A stretch of DNA of 64,000 nucleotides from Symploca sp. SIO1C2 (GCA_010672925.1 JAAHFP010000013.1:62001-126000); one strand, 5' to 3'; counted from the stretch's first letter, positions 24,741 to 33,899 are shown. Program-made: numbers and translations. The notes: a model not told the origin generated them from the sequence alone.

Positions 24741-26441
24741 ATGCTGCGACTTGAACATATAAGTAAAATTTACCCCACAGGCGAAGTTCTCAAGGATATC
24801 AACTGGGAGGTGAAACCTGGGGAGCGCACAGGCTTGGTTGGCGTTAATGGTGCTGGTAAATCTACCCAACTGAAAATTATTGCTGGGGAAATTGAACCTA
24901 GTGCGGGAGAAGTTATCCGTCCTGCTAGTTTAGATATCGCCTATCTTACCCAAGAATTTGAAGTAGACCCAACCCGCACTGTTAGGGAAGAATTTTGGCG
25001 AGTATTTAAAGAAGCTAATCAATTGCAGGAAGCCACAGTACAAGTGCAGCGGGAGATGGAAACTGCTACTCCGGAAAAATTGGAGCGGCTCATTAATAAG
25101 CTTGACAAGTTTCAGCGCCAGTTTGAAGCTCTCGATGGCTATGGATTAGAAGCACAAATTGAGAAAATTTTACCAGAGATGGGTTTTGAGCCAGAAGATG
25201 GTGATCGCTTAGTTAGTGCCTTCAGTGGTGGTTGGCAAATGCGCATGAGTTTGGGCAAAATCCTGCTGCAAAAACCAGACTTGCTCCTCCTAGACGAACC
25301 GACTAACCACCTAGATTTAGAAACAATCGAATGGCTGGAAACTTACCTCAAGGGTCTGAAAACTCCAATGGTAATTGTCTCTCATGACCGGGAATTTCTC
25401 GATCGCCTTTGCACCCAGATAGTGGAAACGGAACGAGGGGTTTCTACTACCTATTTGGGCAACTATTCTGCTTATCTCCAACAAAAAGCAGAGATGCAGG
25501 AAGCTCAAATGAGCGCCTATGAGCGTCAGCAAAAAGAACTAGAGAAACAGCAAGCTTTTGTTGAACGCTTCCGTGCTAGTGCTACTCGTTCAACTCAGGC
25601 AAAAAGCCGCGAGAAACAAATAGAAAAAACTGAGCTGATTGATGCACCAACCAAGAAACTAAGAAGCCTGCGCTTTCAGTTTCCCCCTGCCCCTCGTAGT
25701 GGTCGCGAAGTGGCTAAAATAAAAGACTTGGTGCATATGTATGACGACAAGATACTATTTTTAGGTGCAGATTTACTGATTGAACGAGGTGATCGCATTG
25801 CTTTCCTAGGTCCCAATGGTTGTGGTAAATCCACCCTCCTCCACCTCCTCATGGGTATGGAGCAACCAACTGAAGGCGCAGCACAATTAGGTGAGCACAA
25901 TGTGATCCCTGGCTACTTCGAGCAAAATCAGGCAGAAGCCCTAGAACTTAGTAAAACAGTTATGGAAACTATCCATGACGAAGTCCCTGATTGGAAAAAT
26001 GAGGAAGTTCGTACTCTCCTCGGACAATTCCTCTTTAGTGGGGAAACCGTATTTAAACGGGTTGAAGCCCTCAGTGGAGGAGAAAAAGCTCGTCTTGCCC
26101 TAGCAAAAATGCTGTTGCGGCCTGCCAACTTGCTAATGCTGGATGAGCCTACTAATCACTTAGACATCCCTGCTAAAGAAATGTTGGAAGGAGCCATCCA
26201 GAACTACGATGGTACAGTAATTATCGTCTCCCACGACCGCTATTTTATCTCCCAAGTAGCCAACAAGATTGTGGAAATTCGGGATGGAGAATTCCGTACC
26301 TACCTCGGTGATTACCATTACTACCTCGACAAAATTGCCGAAGAAAAAGAGCAAGCTAGACTAGCCGCGATTGAAGCCCAAAAAGCTGCGAAAAAAGCTG
26401 CTAAAGCTGCGAAGAAAAAGGCTACTGCTAAACGTAAGTAG
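24741..26441 (+). CDS. ABC-F family ATPase
   Basis: 566 residues with two ABC cassettes and no membrane domain. First cassette: Walker A GVNGAGKST (34-42), signature FSGGWQMRMS, Walker B LLLLDEPTNHLD. Second: Walker A GPNGCGKST, signature LSGGEKARLALA, Walker B LLMLDEPTNHLD. The roughly 80-residue linker is charged and Gln/Glu-rich, as in translation-related ABC-F proteins (EttA/Uup/YdiF type). The tail is Ala/Lys-rich. The ATG at 24741 has GGAGA 6 nt upstream and is preferred to the TTG at 24738. The stop codon spans the junction with a MITE. Confidence 0.93.
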   Translation: MLRLEHISKIYPTGEVLKDINWEVKPGERTGLVGVNGAGKSTQLKIIAGEIEPSAGEVIRPASLDIAYLTQEFEVDPTRTVREEFWRVFKEANQLQEATVQVQREMETATPEKLERLINKLDKFQRQFEALDGYGLEAQIEKILPEMGFEPEDGDRLVSAFSGGWQMRMSLGKILLQKPDLLLLDEPTNHLDLETIEWLETYLKGLKTPMVIVSHDREFLDRLCTQIVETERGVSTTYLGNYSAYLQQKAEMQEAQMSAYERQQKELEKQQAFVERFRASATRSTQAKSREKQIEKTELIDAPTKKLRSLRFQFPPAPRSGREVAKIKDLVHMYDDKILFLGADLLIERGDRIAFLGPNGCGKSTLLHLLMGMEQPTEGAAQLGEHNVIPGYFEQNQAEALELSKTVMETIHDEVPDWKNEEVRTLLGQFLFSGETVFKRVEALSGGEKARLALAKMLLRPANLLMLDEPTNHLDIPAKEMLEGAIQNYDGTVIIVSHDRYFISQVANKIVEIRDGEFRTYLGDYHYYLDKIAEEKEQARLAAIEAQKAAKKAAKAAKKKATAKRK

Positions 26442-26656
26442 GGCTTGCTGTATAAGTGTGGAAGCGATGCCAGACAAGACTTTCAATCATTTTTGGTTTC
26501 GCCAAGTGCAAGGAAATGGTATCTTTGGGCTCAAAAACCTTGTATCAAGAGTGAAAAATTCCCCAACACCTAATACCTAAAACCTTACCTACTACCTGCC
26601 ACCTACCACCTACCACCTATTCAAACCGGAAAGTTACGACTTATTCAGCAAGCCCT
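26440..26656. mobile_element. 217-bp MITE-like element with 18-bp inverted ends
   Basis: Ends AGGGCTTGCTGTATAAGT and ACTTATTCAGCAAGCCCT are inverted repeats with one mismatch. They are flanked by direct repeats AAGT (26436-26439 and 26657-26660), which look like a 4-bp target-site duplication. There is no transposase inside. The interior holds a short run of CACCTAC units. The size, ends and 4-bp duplication fit a MITE moved by an IS5-like transposase; the family is a guess. Confidence 0.8.
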
Positions 26657-26968
26657 AAGTAATAAGCGCCTAACGGCGCAGGCAACAGGCAACAGGGTAA
26701 AAATACCGCGAAAAAAAAGCGATAAACTAGTGATATCAAAGGATTCAGCCATCCTGTTGTCATTTCTAGTTTCAGCAAGAGTAATGAGTAATATCAATTC
26801 CGGCTACATTGGGATAATATTAGTGATGTAGGGGCGCAAAGCTTGCGCCCTTCAACATCTATGTCTTCTAACCAGTTTCTGGCTTCTTTTTGGACTGAAG
26901 TCCTACTACTGCTTATTACTTCAAAACCTGAATCAATCGACCTGTTGAGGTAAACCTTAAGCAGCTTA
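26657..26968. other. Repeat-rich gap between the MITE and larE
   Basis: Contains GGCAACAGG units, a further copy of the GGACTGAAGTCC module at 26883-26941, and no gene. A short stretch 'gtaggggcgcaaagcttgcgccc' (26828-26850) has GGGCGC/GCGCCC arms and could form a hairpin. Confidence 0.55.
26883..26941. repeat. Dispersed module with GGACTGAAGTCC palindrome, copy 3
   Basis: Shares its full order (GGACTGAAGTCC, CTACTACTG, TTATTACTTCAAAACC, TCAATCGAC) with the copy at 14146. It lies downstream of larE. Confidence 0.8.
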
Positions 26969-27778
26969 TTACCTCATGAGTTTCACACCTTCCAAAACCT
27001 GATTCAACTTTCCACTGCGATATCCTTCCAAATCCAGGGTGACATAAACAAAACCTAATTCCTGAAAAGCAGATACCAGTTTCGGTAAATCAGTAGTTAA
27101 GACAAACTCCTTAATTTGCTCCGGTGGTAACTCAATCCTTGCGGTGTCTCCTTCTGAACGGACTCTGAGATTAGTAAAACTCAGTCTGCGCAAATAAATT
27201 TCAGCACGTCCTACCCGTTGTAGCTTGCTCACGGTAATCTCTTCACCATAGGGGAAGCGGGAACTTAAACAAGGTTGTGCTGGTTTATCCCACCAGGGAA
27301 GTCCTAATTGTTGTGAAAGTTGGCGCACTTCTGCTTTCGTAACTCCCACTTCTGCTAAAGGAGACCTTGCTCCTCTTTCCTTTGCTGCCTGTATCCCTGG
27401 ACGATAATCTCTTAAATCATCCGCATTGACCCCATCTACTACATAAGGATAACCTCTTTGCTGAGCCAAAGGTTTGAGGGTATCGTGGAGTTCACTTTTG
27501 CAGAAATAGCAACGATTGACAGGGTTAGAAGTGTAATTAGGATTATCCATCTCATAAGTTTCTACTACCTCATGGGGAATACCAATAGCAGCAGCTTGGA
27601 TACGAGCATCTTCTAACTCTTCTGGCAGTAGAGAAGGAGATCTTGCAGTAACGGCCAAAGCACGATCACCTAAAACATCATAGGCTATCTTCGCGACCAA
27701 GGTACTATCAACTCCCCCAGAATAGGCAATCAAAGCCTGCTCCATTTCAGCAAATATGGTTTTTAATTTCTCCAGCAT
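26969..27778 (-). CDS. larE: ATP-dependent sacrificial sulfur transferase LarE
   Basis: 269 residues. An N-terminal PP-loop SGGVDS (20-25) binds ATP and activates a substrate carboxylate. NRCYFCKSEL (88-97) and the conserved PCLSSRFPYGE with Cys170 match LarE. The enzyme donates the sulfur of its own cysteine to make the nickel-pincer cofactor of lactate racemase and related proteins. larB and larC are not in this window, and many cyanobacteria keep larE alone. The start codon is fused to a CTAAAAT heptamer array, so no Shine-Dalgarno is visible. Confidence 0.93.
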   Translation of the reverse strand: MLEKLKTIFAEMEQALIAYSGGVDSTLVAKIAYDVLGDRALAVTARSPSLLPEELEDARIQAAAIGIPHEVVETYEMDNPNYTSNPVNRCYFCKSELHDTLKPLAQQRGYPYVVDGVNADDLRDYRPGIQAAKERGARSPLAEVGVTKAEVRQLSQQLGLPWWDKPAQPCLSSRFPYGEEITVSKLQRVGRAEIYLRRLSFTNLRVRSEGDTARIELPPEQIKEFVLTTDLPKLVSAFQELGFVYVTLDLEGYRSGKLNQVLEGVKLMR

Positions 27779-27804
27779 TTTAGATTTTAGATTTTAGATT
27801 TTAG
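27777..27804. repeat. Heptamer array ATTTTAG x4 abutting the larE start
   Basis: Four perfect units on the plus strand; the first shares two bases with the larE start codon (27776-27778). On the coding strand it reads as four CTAAAAT units running into ATG. Confidence 0.95.
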
Positions 27805-27860
27805 ATTGAATCAACATTTTTTGAACGAAGCCATTCTGTTCCCAATTCGACCTTCGACCT

Positions 27861-28634
27861 TCAAAATTCCCGTCGGGAGAAGATCACAATCGCGATCGCT
27901 AATAGTATCGTAGTGTAGAAAAATGCATATACACCATTACTCAAAAGGTTCATGGTTGAAGGCAAAGCACCATAAACTGCCTCGTTTTTCAAGTTGAGAC
28001 GGGATAAATCTGGTAAAACCAGGTAAAGTACCTCAGTTATTGCTTGAATACTAGAATTTTTGCTCAAGTTACCCAACTCTACTAAATCCTGGCTAAAGTT
28101 CCCCATTAAATAAACCCCAAAACTGAGCATAGTGGCGAGGAGTGAGCTGGTAAAGACTCCAAATACCAAAGCGGTTGCTGTAATTAAACACAACTCGAAG
28201 AAGAGGAACAGGTTAGATACCAGGATGCTACCAACGGGGTAATCAATTTTACCTAAACTCAGCAGTAGCAGATAAATTACTGTCATAGCCAACACCAGGA
28301 CTCCTAGCACACCAGAGAGTCCCAAATGTTTACCCAAGATAAATTCAGTACGGGAGAGAGGTTTGGCAATTAAAACTAAAACAGTGCGCTTCTCGATTTC
28401 TTTGTTAATCAGACCCGTACCAACGAACACTGCAACAATCACGCCCAAAAGTTCAATTGTCGCCAAACCAAAATCGATGACCATCTTATCCGATGTGATG
28501 GTTGCAACTTCTGGCAATAACCGCATTGCCAAGATCAGCAAGAGAGCAAACAAACCAATCAGATACAAAACGCGATCGCGAATTACCTCCCGAAATCCAT
28601 TGGAAGCAACTGCCCAAATTCTACCAACGTTCAT
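27861..28634 (-). CDS. ABC-2 type transporter permease
   Basis: 257 residues with six hydrophobic segments. The N-terminus NGFREVIRDRVLYLIGLFALLLI and the central GLINKEIEKRTVLVLIAKPLSRTEFILGKHLG motif are typical of ABC-2 permeases. No ATPase gene is next to it, so its ATPase must be elsewhere. It is about 1.4 kb from fraC on the opposite strand. FraE, the third septal Fra protein in Anabaena, is also an ABC-2 permease, so a link is possible but not shown. Substrate unknown. Confidence 0.85.
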   Translation of the reverse strand: MNVGRIWAVASNGFREVIRDRVLYLIGLFALLLILAMRLLPEVATITSDKMVIDFGLATIELLGVIVAVFVGTGLINKEIEKRTVLVLIAKPLSRTEFILGKHLGLSGVLGVLVLAMTVIYLLLLSLGKIDYPVGSILVSNLFLFFELCLITATALVFGVFTSSLLATMLSFGVYLMGNFSQDLVELGNLSKNSSIQAITEVLYLVLPDLSRLNLKNEAVYGALPSTMNLLSNGVYAFFYTTILLAIAIVIFSRREF

Positions 28635-28737
28635 CTTCCTAGGCTAAATTGTATATTTTAAGTGGGGAATGGAGAATTGGGAATGGAGAATAGAGAGTTG
28701 AAATTATCGTACACCCTACCACCTAAAACCTACCACC

Positions 28738-29868
28738 TCAAAAATCTACCCCTCGCTTCAAATCTACACCCTGGTCACAATAGTGCTTGTGGCAAATCAT
28801 CTCTGAATGAACAGTAGCTAGATCAAAATATGCCGGTTGATTCAAACAACGACCGGTAATAATTACTTCTGTGTCACGAGGTTTACGCAATAATGCTTCG
28901 ACAATCGACTCTACTGGTAATAATTCTAAGTCAACTGTAGGGTTAAGTTCGTCCATAATGATGGTTTTGTACAAACCAGAGGCTAAAGCAGCCCTAGCAA
29001 TTTCCCAACCCCGTTCCGCTTCCACATAATCAGCTATCTGTTGTTTGCCTCGCCAGACAATCGCATGACGACCACAGCGGTGATGATCAACTAAATTGGG
29101 GTAAGACTGTTTGAGAGCAGCAATTGCTGCATCTTCTGTATAGCCAGTACCACCCTTGAGCCACTGCATAATCAGCACTCGGTGGGACTTATCCGTGCTA
29201 ATGCCTTTACCAATTGCCTGTAGAGCCTTACCTAGAGCATTAGTAGATTTACCCTTCCCTGCACCAGTATAGATTTCAATACCTTCAATCCCCTGTTCCC
29301 GAGATACCGGATGATCGTGGGGAACCGATTCGGTATGCAAATCTGCCAGATCTAGTAGGGATTGGGGAGTACCCCGACCAGTTACAATAACTTCTAAGCT
29401 CTCAGGCTTGTTTTTGAGGGTCTGAACTACTTCATTAATTGGTAGCAGACCTAAATCTAGTACAGGATTAAGCTCATCGAGGACAACTACAGAATAGAGG
29501 TTAGAAGCGATTGCTCCTTTCGCCACATCCCAACCTCGTCCCGCTTCAGCTTGATCAAACGGTGTTACTTCATCTCTGTCAAAAAACGAGCTCCTTCCAG
29601 TACGTACCTGATCAATCAAGTGAGGAAAACCTTGCTGCAAGGCTTCAATTGCTGCATCTTCATCATAAGAGCGTCCAGGTCCTTTGAGAAACCGTAGCAA
29701 CAAAACCCGGCTACCAGTGGCGGAAATACCCAGTCCAATGGAGCGTAATACGACCCCCAAAGCTGCCTGGGATTTACCTTTTCCTGCACCATCATAAACG
29801 TGAATCTGACCAGTCAAGCGCTCGGAACGCTCAACTGCTGTGCGAATACCAATACCAGTTCTGGTCAT
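28738..29868 (-). CDS. cobO: Cob(I)yrinic acid a,c-diamide adenosyltransferase, tandem double domain
   Basis: 376 residues that contain two CobO/BtuR-type P-loop domains in tandem. The first has GAGKGKS at 27-33, the second near residue 200, each followed by the same pattern (LKGxxxxxxEDAAIxAL, VVLDELNP/IIMDELNP, EVIVTGR/EVIITGR). CobO adds the 5'-deoxyadenosyl ligand to cobalt in corrinoid synthesis. The ordinary enzyme has one such domain and works as a dimer, so this is a covalent dimer. The frame opens further upstream to a TTG at 29946, but the ATG at 29868 fits the family's N-terminus (MTRTGIGIRT). Confidence 0.88.
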   Translation of the reverse strand: MTRTGIGIRTAVERSERLTGQIHVYDGAGKGKSQAALGVVLRSIGLGISATGSRVLLLRFLKGPGRSYDEDAAIEALQQGFPHLIDQVRTGRSSFFDRDEVTPFDQAEAGRGWDVAKGAIASNLYSVVVLDELNPVLDLGLLPINEVVQTLKNKPESLEVIVTGRGTPQSLLDLADLHTESVPHDHPVSREQGIEGIEIYTGAGKGKSTNALGKALQAIGKGISTDKSHRVLIMQWLKGGTGYTEDAAIAALKQSYPNLVDHHRCGRHAIVWRGKQQIADYVEAERGWEIARAALASGLYKTIIMDELNPTVDLELLPVESIVEALLRKPRDTEVIITGRCLNQPAYFDLATVHSEMICHKHYCDQGVDLKRGVDF

Positions 29869-30015
29869 TGTCAATTTTTTTGAAACAAACCCCAATGCCA
29901 GCATTCTACTCAAATCAGCTCCTAAAATGGAAGCTTGGTTATCCAACCTATAGCAATAGTGGAAGGAAAAATGTAGTATTTTAAGGAGCTACAAGGACCG
30001 GTAGGGAGCATAAAG

Positions 30016-30579
30016 ATGAAAGAAGCTGTTTTACCACTAGAGACCATTGTGTTTCAAACCTTATTACTGCTGGTAGCGATCGCGCTAGAAGCCAGAGTTT
30101 TTTACCATAGGTTAAACCTTGGCCGCCAAATCAGCATTAAATATGCTGCATCAATTAATCTCCTAGCCGCAATTATTAGTTGGTTGTTGTTTTTCCTCGT
30201 TCAGAACTGGATACCCCAAGAACTGGAAACCGAAGTAATTAATTTTATCTTTTTTGATCGTATTGCTGCTAGCCAAACGCAACAAATTACGATGCTTACT
30301 GTTTCTATTGGCGTGGCTATTTTCTTTATTACTTTTTTCATTAAGCTGAAAGGACTAGATTTTTTACAAGCCCTACTAAAAGAAATGTCCACTACGGAAG
30401 AAGCGGATGAAGAGGAAGAAGCACCAACTACTCAATTACAAGCTTTAGCTAATCGCTTCAATCAAGTAGCTGTAGAAAGAAATCCTAATCAAGCTACAGC
30501 TGTTCTCTTAGCTAATGCCCATAGCTACAGTGGTATTGTGTTAATTTTATTTATGCGTTTCTTTTTCAACAATCTTTAG
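30016..30579 (+). CDS. fraC: Filament integrity / septal protein FraC
   Basis: 187 residues with about three hydrophobic helices at the N-terminal side (VFQTLLLLVAIALEARVFYHRL, LLAAIISWLLFFLVQNW, ITMLTVSIGVAIFFITFF) and one near the C-terminus (YSGIVLILFMRFFF). It matches FraC, which in filamentous cyanobacteria is needed for filament integrity and for cell-to-cell transfer through septal junctions. An acidic stretch (EEADEEEEAPTTQ) precedes the last helix. GGGAG lies about 8 nt before the ATG. fraD follows after 24 bp, so the two are an operon. A supporting argument for a filamentous host. Confidence 0.88.
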   Translation: MKEAVLPLETIVFQTLLLLVAIALEARVFYHRLNLGRQISIKYAASINLLAAIISWLLFFLVQNWIPQELETEVINFIFFDRIAASQTQQITMLTVSIGVAIFFITFFIKLKGLDFLQALLKEMSTTEEADEEEEAPTTQLQALANRFNQVAVERNPNQATAVLLANAHSYSGIVLILFMRFFFNNL

Positions 30580-30603
30580 AGTGAATTATTTTGGATTAAA
30601 ACG

Positions 30604-31689
30604 ATGCCTAAGTTTCTACAAAAAATTCTTAATTTTTTATCAGCAGTTATCTTCTTGAAATGGGCAGCAAATTTTTTTAAAGCAACAATCAATATTTTTG
30701 TACCTCCTACCCCTTTTTCCCATCAGACTTTATTCTTACTCAGTCTGTTTGCCTATTTTATGTCCATTTTATCAGATGGTATTGTCAGAAAAATATTATT
30801 AGCAGTGGTGGGAATTTTTCTAATTTTAGGAGTTTACTGGGCAACGACGGCTAATAAGGAACTGTGGATTTATCGGGATCCGAAAGCTAAGAAAGAGGGT
30901 TTACCTCTAAGTGCCTGGATTACTGGGGCAATATTCTGTATCTATATTTTCGTTTTTCTGCCCATGCTGCTCTTTGATCGTATCTCTGCACTAGGAGGAC
31001 AAGTAGCTTTAGTGGCATGGCCGATTATTTCAGTGATTATTGCTGCTGCGCCCAACTTTATGAAGCTAGAGAACGACGAATTAAGAGCGAAGACACCGTC
31101 ACCACCAAGACGCCAAAACTTAGTGATTTTGTTTGGTGTCAATATTTTGGTGAGTTGTTGGTTCCTCTTCTACTTCTTGATTCAAAACTGGTTAACCCAA
31201 TATCCGAGCCTGATGGCTGATGACTTTACCCAAAGTGCTTTTGTGACCAAAGTTGCCCCCACTCAGTTAGAACAACAAATAGGATTTAAACCAAAACAAC
31301 CCAGAGGAGTTAACATTTTAGAGGCAATGGAACTTCCCTTACAGGAGCAGTTAAATGGTAAACTTTGGTCAGAAGTTGAGAAATTACTCCTGCCGGAAGA
31401 GCGAGCAAAATGGGTGACAACTATTGCTGAACAAGCTAAAACTAAGCTGTCGCCAGTTAAGGAAGATAGACTATGGCAGGTAACCTCCGATGTATCATCT
31501 AGGGACTCTGGATATACCTTAGAACTGCAAGCAATTTGGCAAGGGCCTCATTCACGACCAGAAGGGTCATTTCCTGAACAAAAGTCTTGTCTAATCACTC
31601 CCGTTTATCCTCAAACTGTAGCAACAAGTAGCGTTAAATGCGAACCAGTTAAAGGAGGAGTAGGAAAGCAAGAGCCTATAGTATTTTAA
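30604..31689 (+). CDS. fraD: Septal junction protein FraD
   Basis: 361 residues with about five membrane helices in the first 215 residues and a soluble C-terminal part with a charged helical segment (LEQQIGFKPKQPRGVNILEAME... EKLLLPEERAKW). It fits FraD, a cytoplasmic-membrane protein placed at septa and required for septal junctions, with its C-terminal part facing the periplasm. The order fraC-fraD is as in Anabaena. fraE does not follow; the next gene is unrelated. A TTTAGAA array begins just after the stop codon. Confidence 0.87.
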   Translation: MPKFLQKILNFLSAVIFLKWAANFFKATINIFVPPTPFSHQTLFLLSLFAYFMSILSDGIVRKILLAVVGIFLILGVYWATTANKELWIYRDPKAKKEGLPLSAWITGAIFCIYIFVFLPMLLFDRISALGGQVALVAWPIISVIIAAAPNFMKLENDELRAKTPSPPRRQNLVILFGVNILVSCWFLFYFLIQNWLTQYPSLMADDFTQSAFVTKVAPTQLEQQIGFKPKQPRGVNILEAMELPLQEQLNGKLWSEVEKLLLPEERAKWVTTIAEQAKTKLSPVKEDRLWQVTSDVSSRDSGYTLELQAIWQGPHSRPEGSFPEQKSCLITPVYPQTVATSSVKCEPVKGGVGKQEPIVF

Positions 31690-31710
31690 ATTGGGCGAAC
31701 TAATGGAGAA

Positions 31711-31738
31711 TTTAGAATTTAGAATTTAGAATTTAGAA
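31711..31738. repeat. Heptamer array TTTAGAA x4
   Basis: Four perfect units after fraD. The same unit occurs at 33888 and 56619. Confidence 0.95.
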
Positions 31739-31856
31739 TTAAAAATGGAGAAGGTCGAATTAATTAATCCAGTTTAAAACATTATCAATCAACTTATTCA
31801 GCCAACTCTAACTAATGACCAATGACAAACAACAAACGACAAACAACTAATAACTA

Positions 31857-33899
31857 ATGACCAATGACCAAGAACAATTAGACCGGTTTTTAGTTTGTGG
31901 ACTAGGCAGTTTGGGACAACATTGTGTCACAGTCCTAAAAGAATTTGGAGTTAAGGTGATTGGGATTGAACAAGAAAAACCACAATACTGGGAAATTCCC
32001 AATTTTCCCAATTTATTAGATGAGTTAATTATTAGCGATTGTCGTCAAATAGGTGTTTTAGAAAAAGCACAGATTCAGCATTGTCGAGCAGTGTTGCTAG
32101 TAACTAGCAATGAACAAGTAAACGCGCAGACAGCTTTGGCAGTACGCAAACTCAATCCCCACATTCGCTTAGTAGTGCGCTCAGCTAAAGGCAATCTTAA
32201 TCAACTTTTGAGTAAACACCTCGGAAATTTTGTTGCCTTTGAGCCTACTCAACTGCCTGCTGCAGCTTTCGCACTAGCAGCTCTTGGTACTGAAACCTTG
32301 GGTTTTTTCAACTTAGAAGGAGAATGGCTACGAGTAGTAAAGCACCATGTAGAATGGAGCGATCGCTGGTCTAATCAACGGCTACTGCACCAACTCAATA
32401 ATCGCAATCGTCGGATTCTTTGTCACACCTGCAATGGCTCTCAACTATTCCAATCTTTCCACCAATGGGAACCGGAGGCAATAATTCAAGCAGAAGAAAC
32501 CCTGGTTTATATCGAAACCGCAGATCAATTTCTGCTCAACCAAAGCAAAAAACTAGCAAGTGATGCTCAAGTTACCAGAAAACAAATCTGGCAAGGATTA
32601 CGTCGTTGTTTAACTCGGAAAAACCTCAAACAGCAGCTCATCAAGTTCTGGCAACAAAGTTTTCGGCAGCAAGTTAGGCAAGTAGCCATTGTTTGTGGAC
32701 TAATGGTACTAATTTTGTTGCTTACTGGAACTGTGTTGTTTAACTGGTACTACCCCGAAACAACATTGCTATCTTCTTTTTACGCCACCGCCATTTTACT
32801 CTTAGGAGGATATGCAGATTTATTTGGCGAATTTAAATTAACAGCTCCTATTCCTTGGTGGTTGCAGCTATTTAGTTTGGGATTAACTTTAGCTGGCACA
32901 GCTTTTGTCGGGGTATTATATGCTTTGCTGACTGAAACACTATTAGCTTACAAATTCCAGCTTTCTTTGCGACGTCCCCCAGTTCCTCAACAAGGTCATG
33001 TGGTTATTATTGGACTAGGTAGAGTAGGGCAACGAGTAGCGGCTCTGTTGCTCGCATTCCAACAGTCTCTAGTCGGTATTACCTTAAATCCAGATTTCGA
33101 CAGAACGGCTCTACCCCAAATGCCGCTGATTTTTGATGCCTTGAACGAAGGAGCCTTGACTAAAGCCAACCTCTCTACCGCTAAAAGCGTTTTTGTGGGC
33201 ACCGATGATGAAATGCTCAATCTGGAAATAGCTTTGATGACTCGCACGAATAACCCTAATTCTCACATTGTTATTCGTACTTTTGGTCAAGGCTTAAGTG
33301 ATAATTTAGCGGAGTTGCTGCCGAATGCTCAAATAATTTGTGCCTATGAAGTAGCAGCAGAAGCTTTTGCCGGAGCAGCGTTTGGGGAAAATATTATCAG
33401 CTTGTTTCGCTTGGATAACCAGACAGTTTTGGTCACAGAATATCAAGTGGAAGCTGACGATACTCTCAATAATTTACTACTAGCTGAAATCTCCTATGGC
33501 TACGGAGTGGTCATTATCATGCATCAAAGAGGACAAGAGATGCCCAAATTTATGCCATCTGATGATTTACGATTAACGGTAGGCGATCGCATGGTGGTGC
33601 TAGCAACAATTGATGGACTACGACGTATTGAACAAGGTAAAATTGCCATTACCCCTAAGCGCTGGCGGGTAAAAGTAGAGCAGGCTTTGACTCAAGTAGC
33701 AATATTTGAAGGAGCCAATGCGATCGCGCTAGTTTCTGGATGTAGTTTAGGTACTGCCAGACGATTGATGAACAACTTACCAAAAACCCTGAGTTTACCT
33801 TTGTATAAGCAACAAGCACAGCGACTAGTGCGGAAGCTCAGCAAAGCGCAGGTTATTGCTCAGATGGTTCCGATAGGGAAGGGAAAATTTAGAATTTAG
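31857..33899 (+). CDS. Twin-RCK (TrkA-N) NAD-binding protein with degenerate channel pore
   Basis: 680 residues. An N-terminal Rossmann domain (GLGSLG, 15-20) is followed at about 272-365 by two membrane helices around a pore-like loop, then a second Rossmann domain (GLGRVG, 386-391) and a TrkA-C-like region. This is the layout of RCK-gated potassium channels, but the usual filter TVGYGD is replaced by LGGYAD (316-321), so ion selectivity is uncertain. It probably acts in cation transport or sensing. The final residues KFRI and the stop codon come from a TTTAGAA heptamer array, so the C-terminal end may vary between strains. No partner gene is adjacent. Confidence 0.8.
   Translation: MTNDQEQLDRFLVCGLGSLGQHCVTVLKEFGVKVIGIEQEKPQYWEIPNFPNLLDELIISDCRQIGVLEKAQIQHCRAVLLVTSNEQVNAQTALAVRKLNPHIRLVVRSAKGNLNQLLSKHLGNFVAFEPTQLPAAAFALAALGTETLGFFNLEGEWLRVVKHHVEWSDRWSNQRLLHQLNNRNRRILCHTCNGSQLFQSFHQWEPEAIIQAEETLVYIETADQFLLNQSKKLASDAQVTRKQIWQGLRRCLTRKNLKQQLIKFWQQSFRQQVRQVAIVCGLMVLILLLTGTVLFNWYYPETTLLSSFYATAILLLGGYADLFGEFKLTAPIPWWLQLFSLGLTLAGTAFVGVLYALLTETLLAYKFQLSLRRPPVPQQGHVVIIGLGRVGQRVAALLLAFQQSLVGITLNPDFDRTALPQMPLIFDALNEGALTKANLSTAKSVFVGTDDEMLNLEIALMTRTNNPNSHIVIRTFGQGLSDNLAELLPNAQIICAYEVAAEAFAGAAFGENIISLFRLDNQTVLVTEYQVEADDTLNNLLLAEISYGYGVVIIMHQRGQEMPKFMPSDDLRLTVGDRMVVLATIDGLRRIEQGKIAITPKRWRVKVEQALTQVAIFEGANAIALVSGCSLGTARRLMNNLPKTLSLPLYKQQAQRLVRKLSKAQVIAQMVPIGKGKFRI

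Noticed and set aside
28738-29868. Cobalamin riboswitch upstream of cobO
   Set aside because: Only about 150 bp separates it from fraC and no B12-box-like sequence was recognised by eye.
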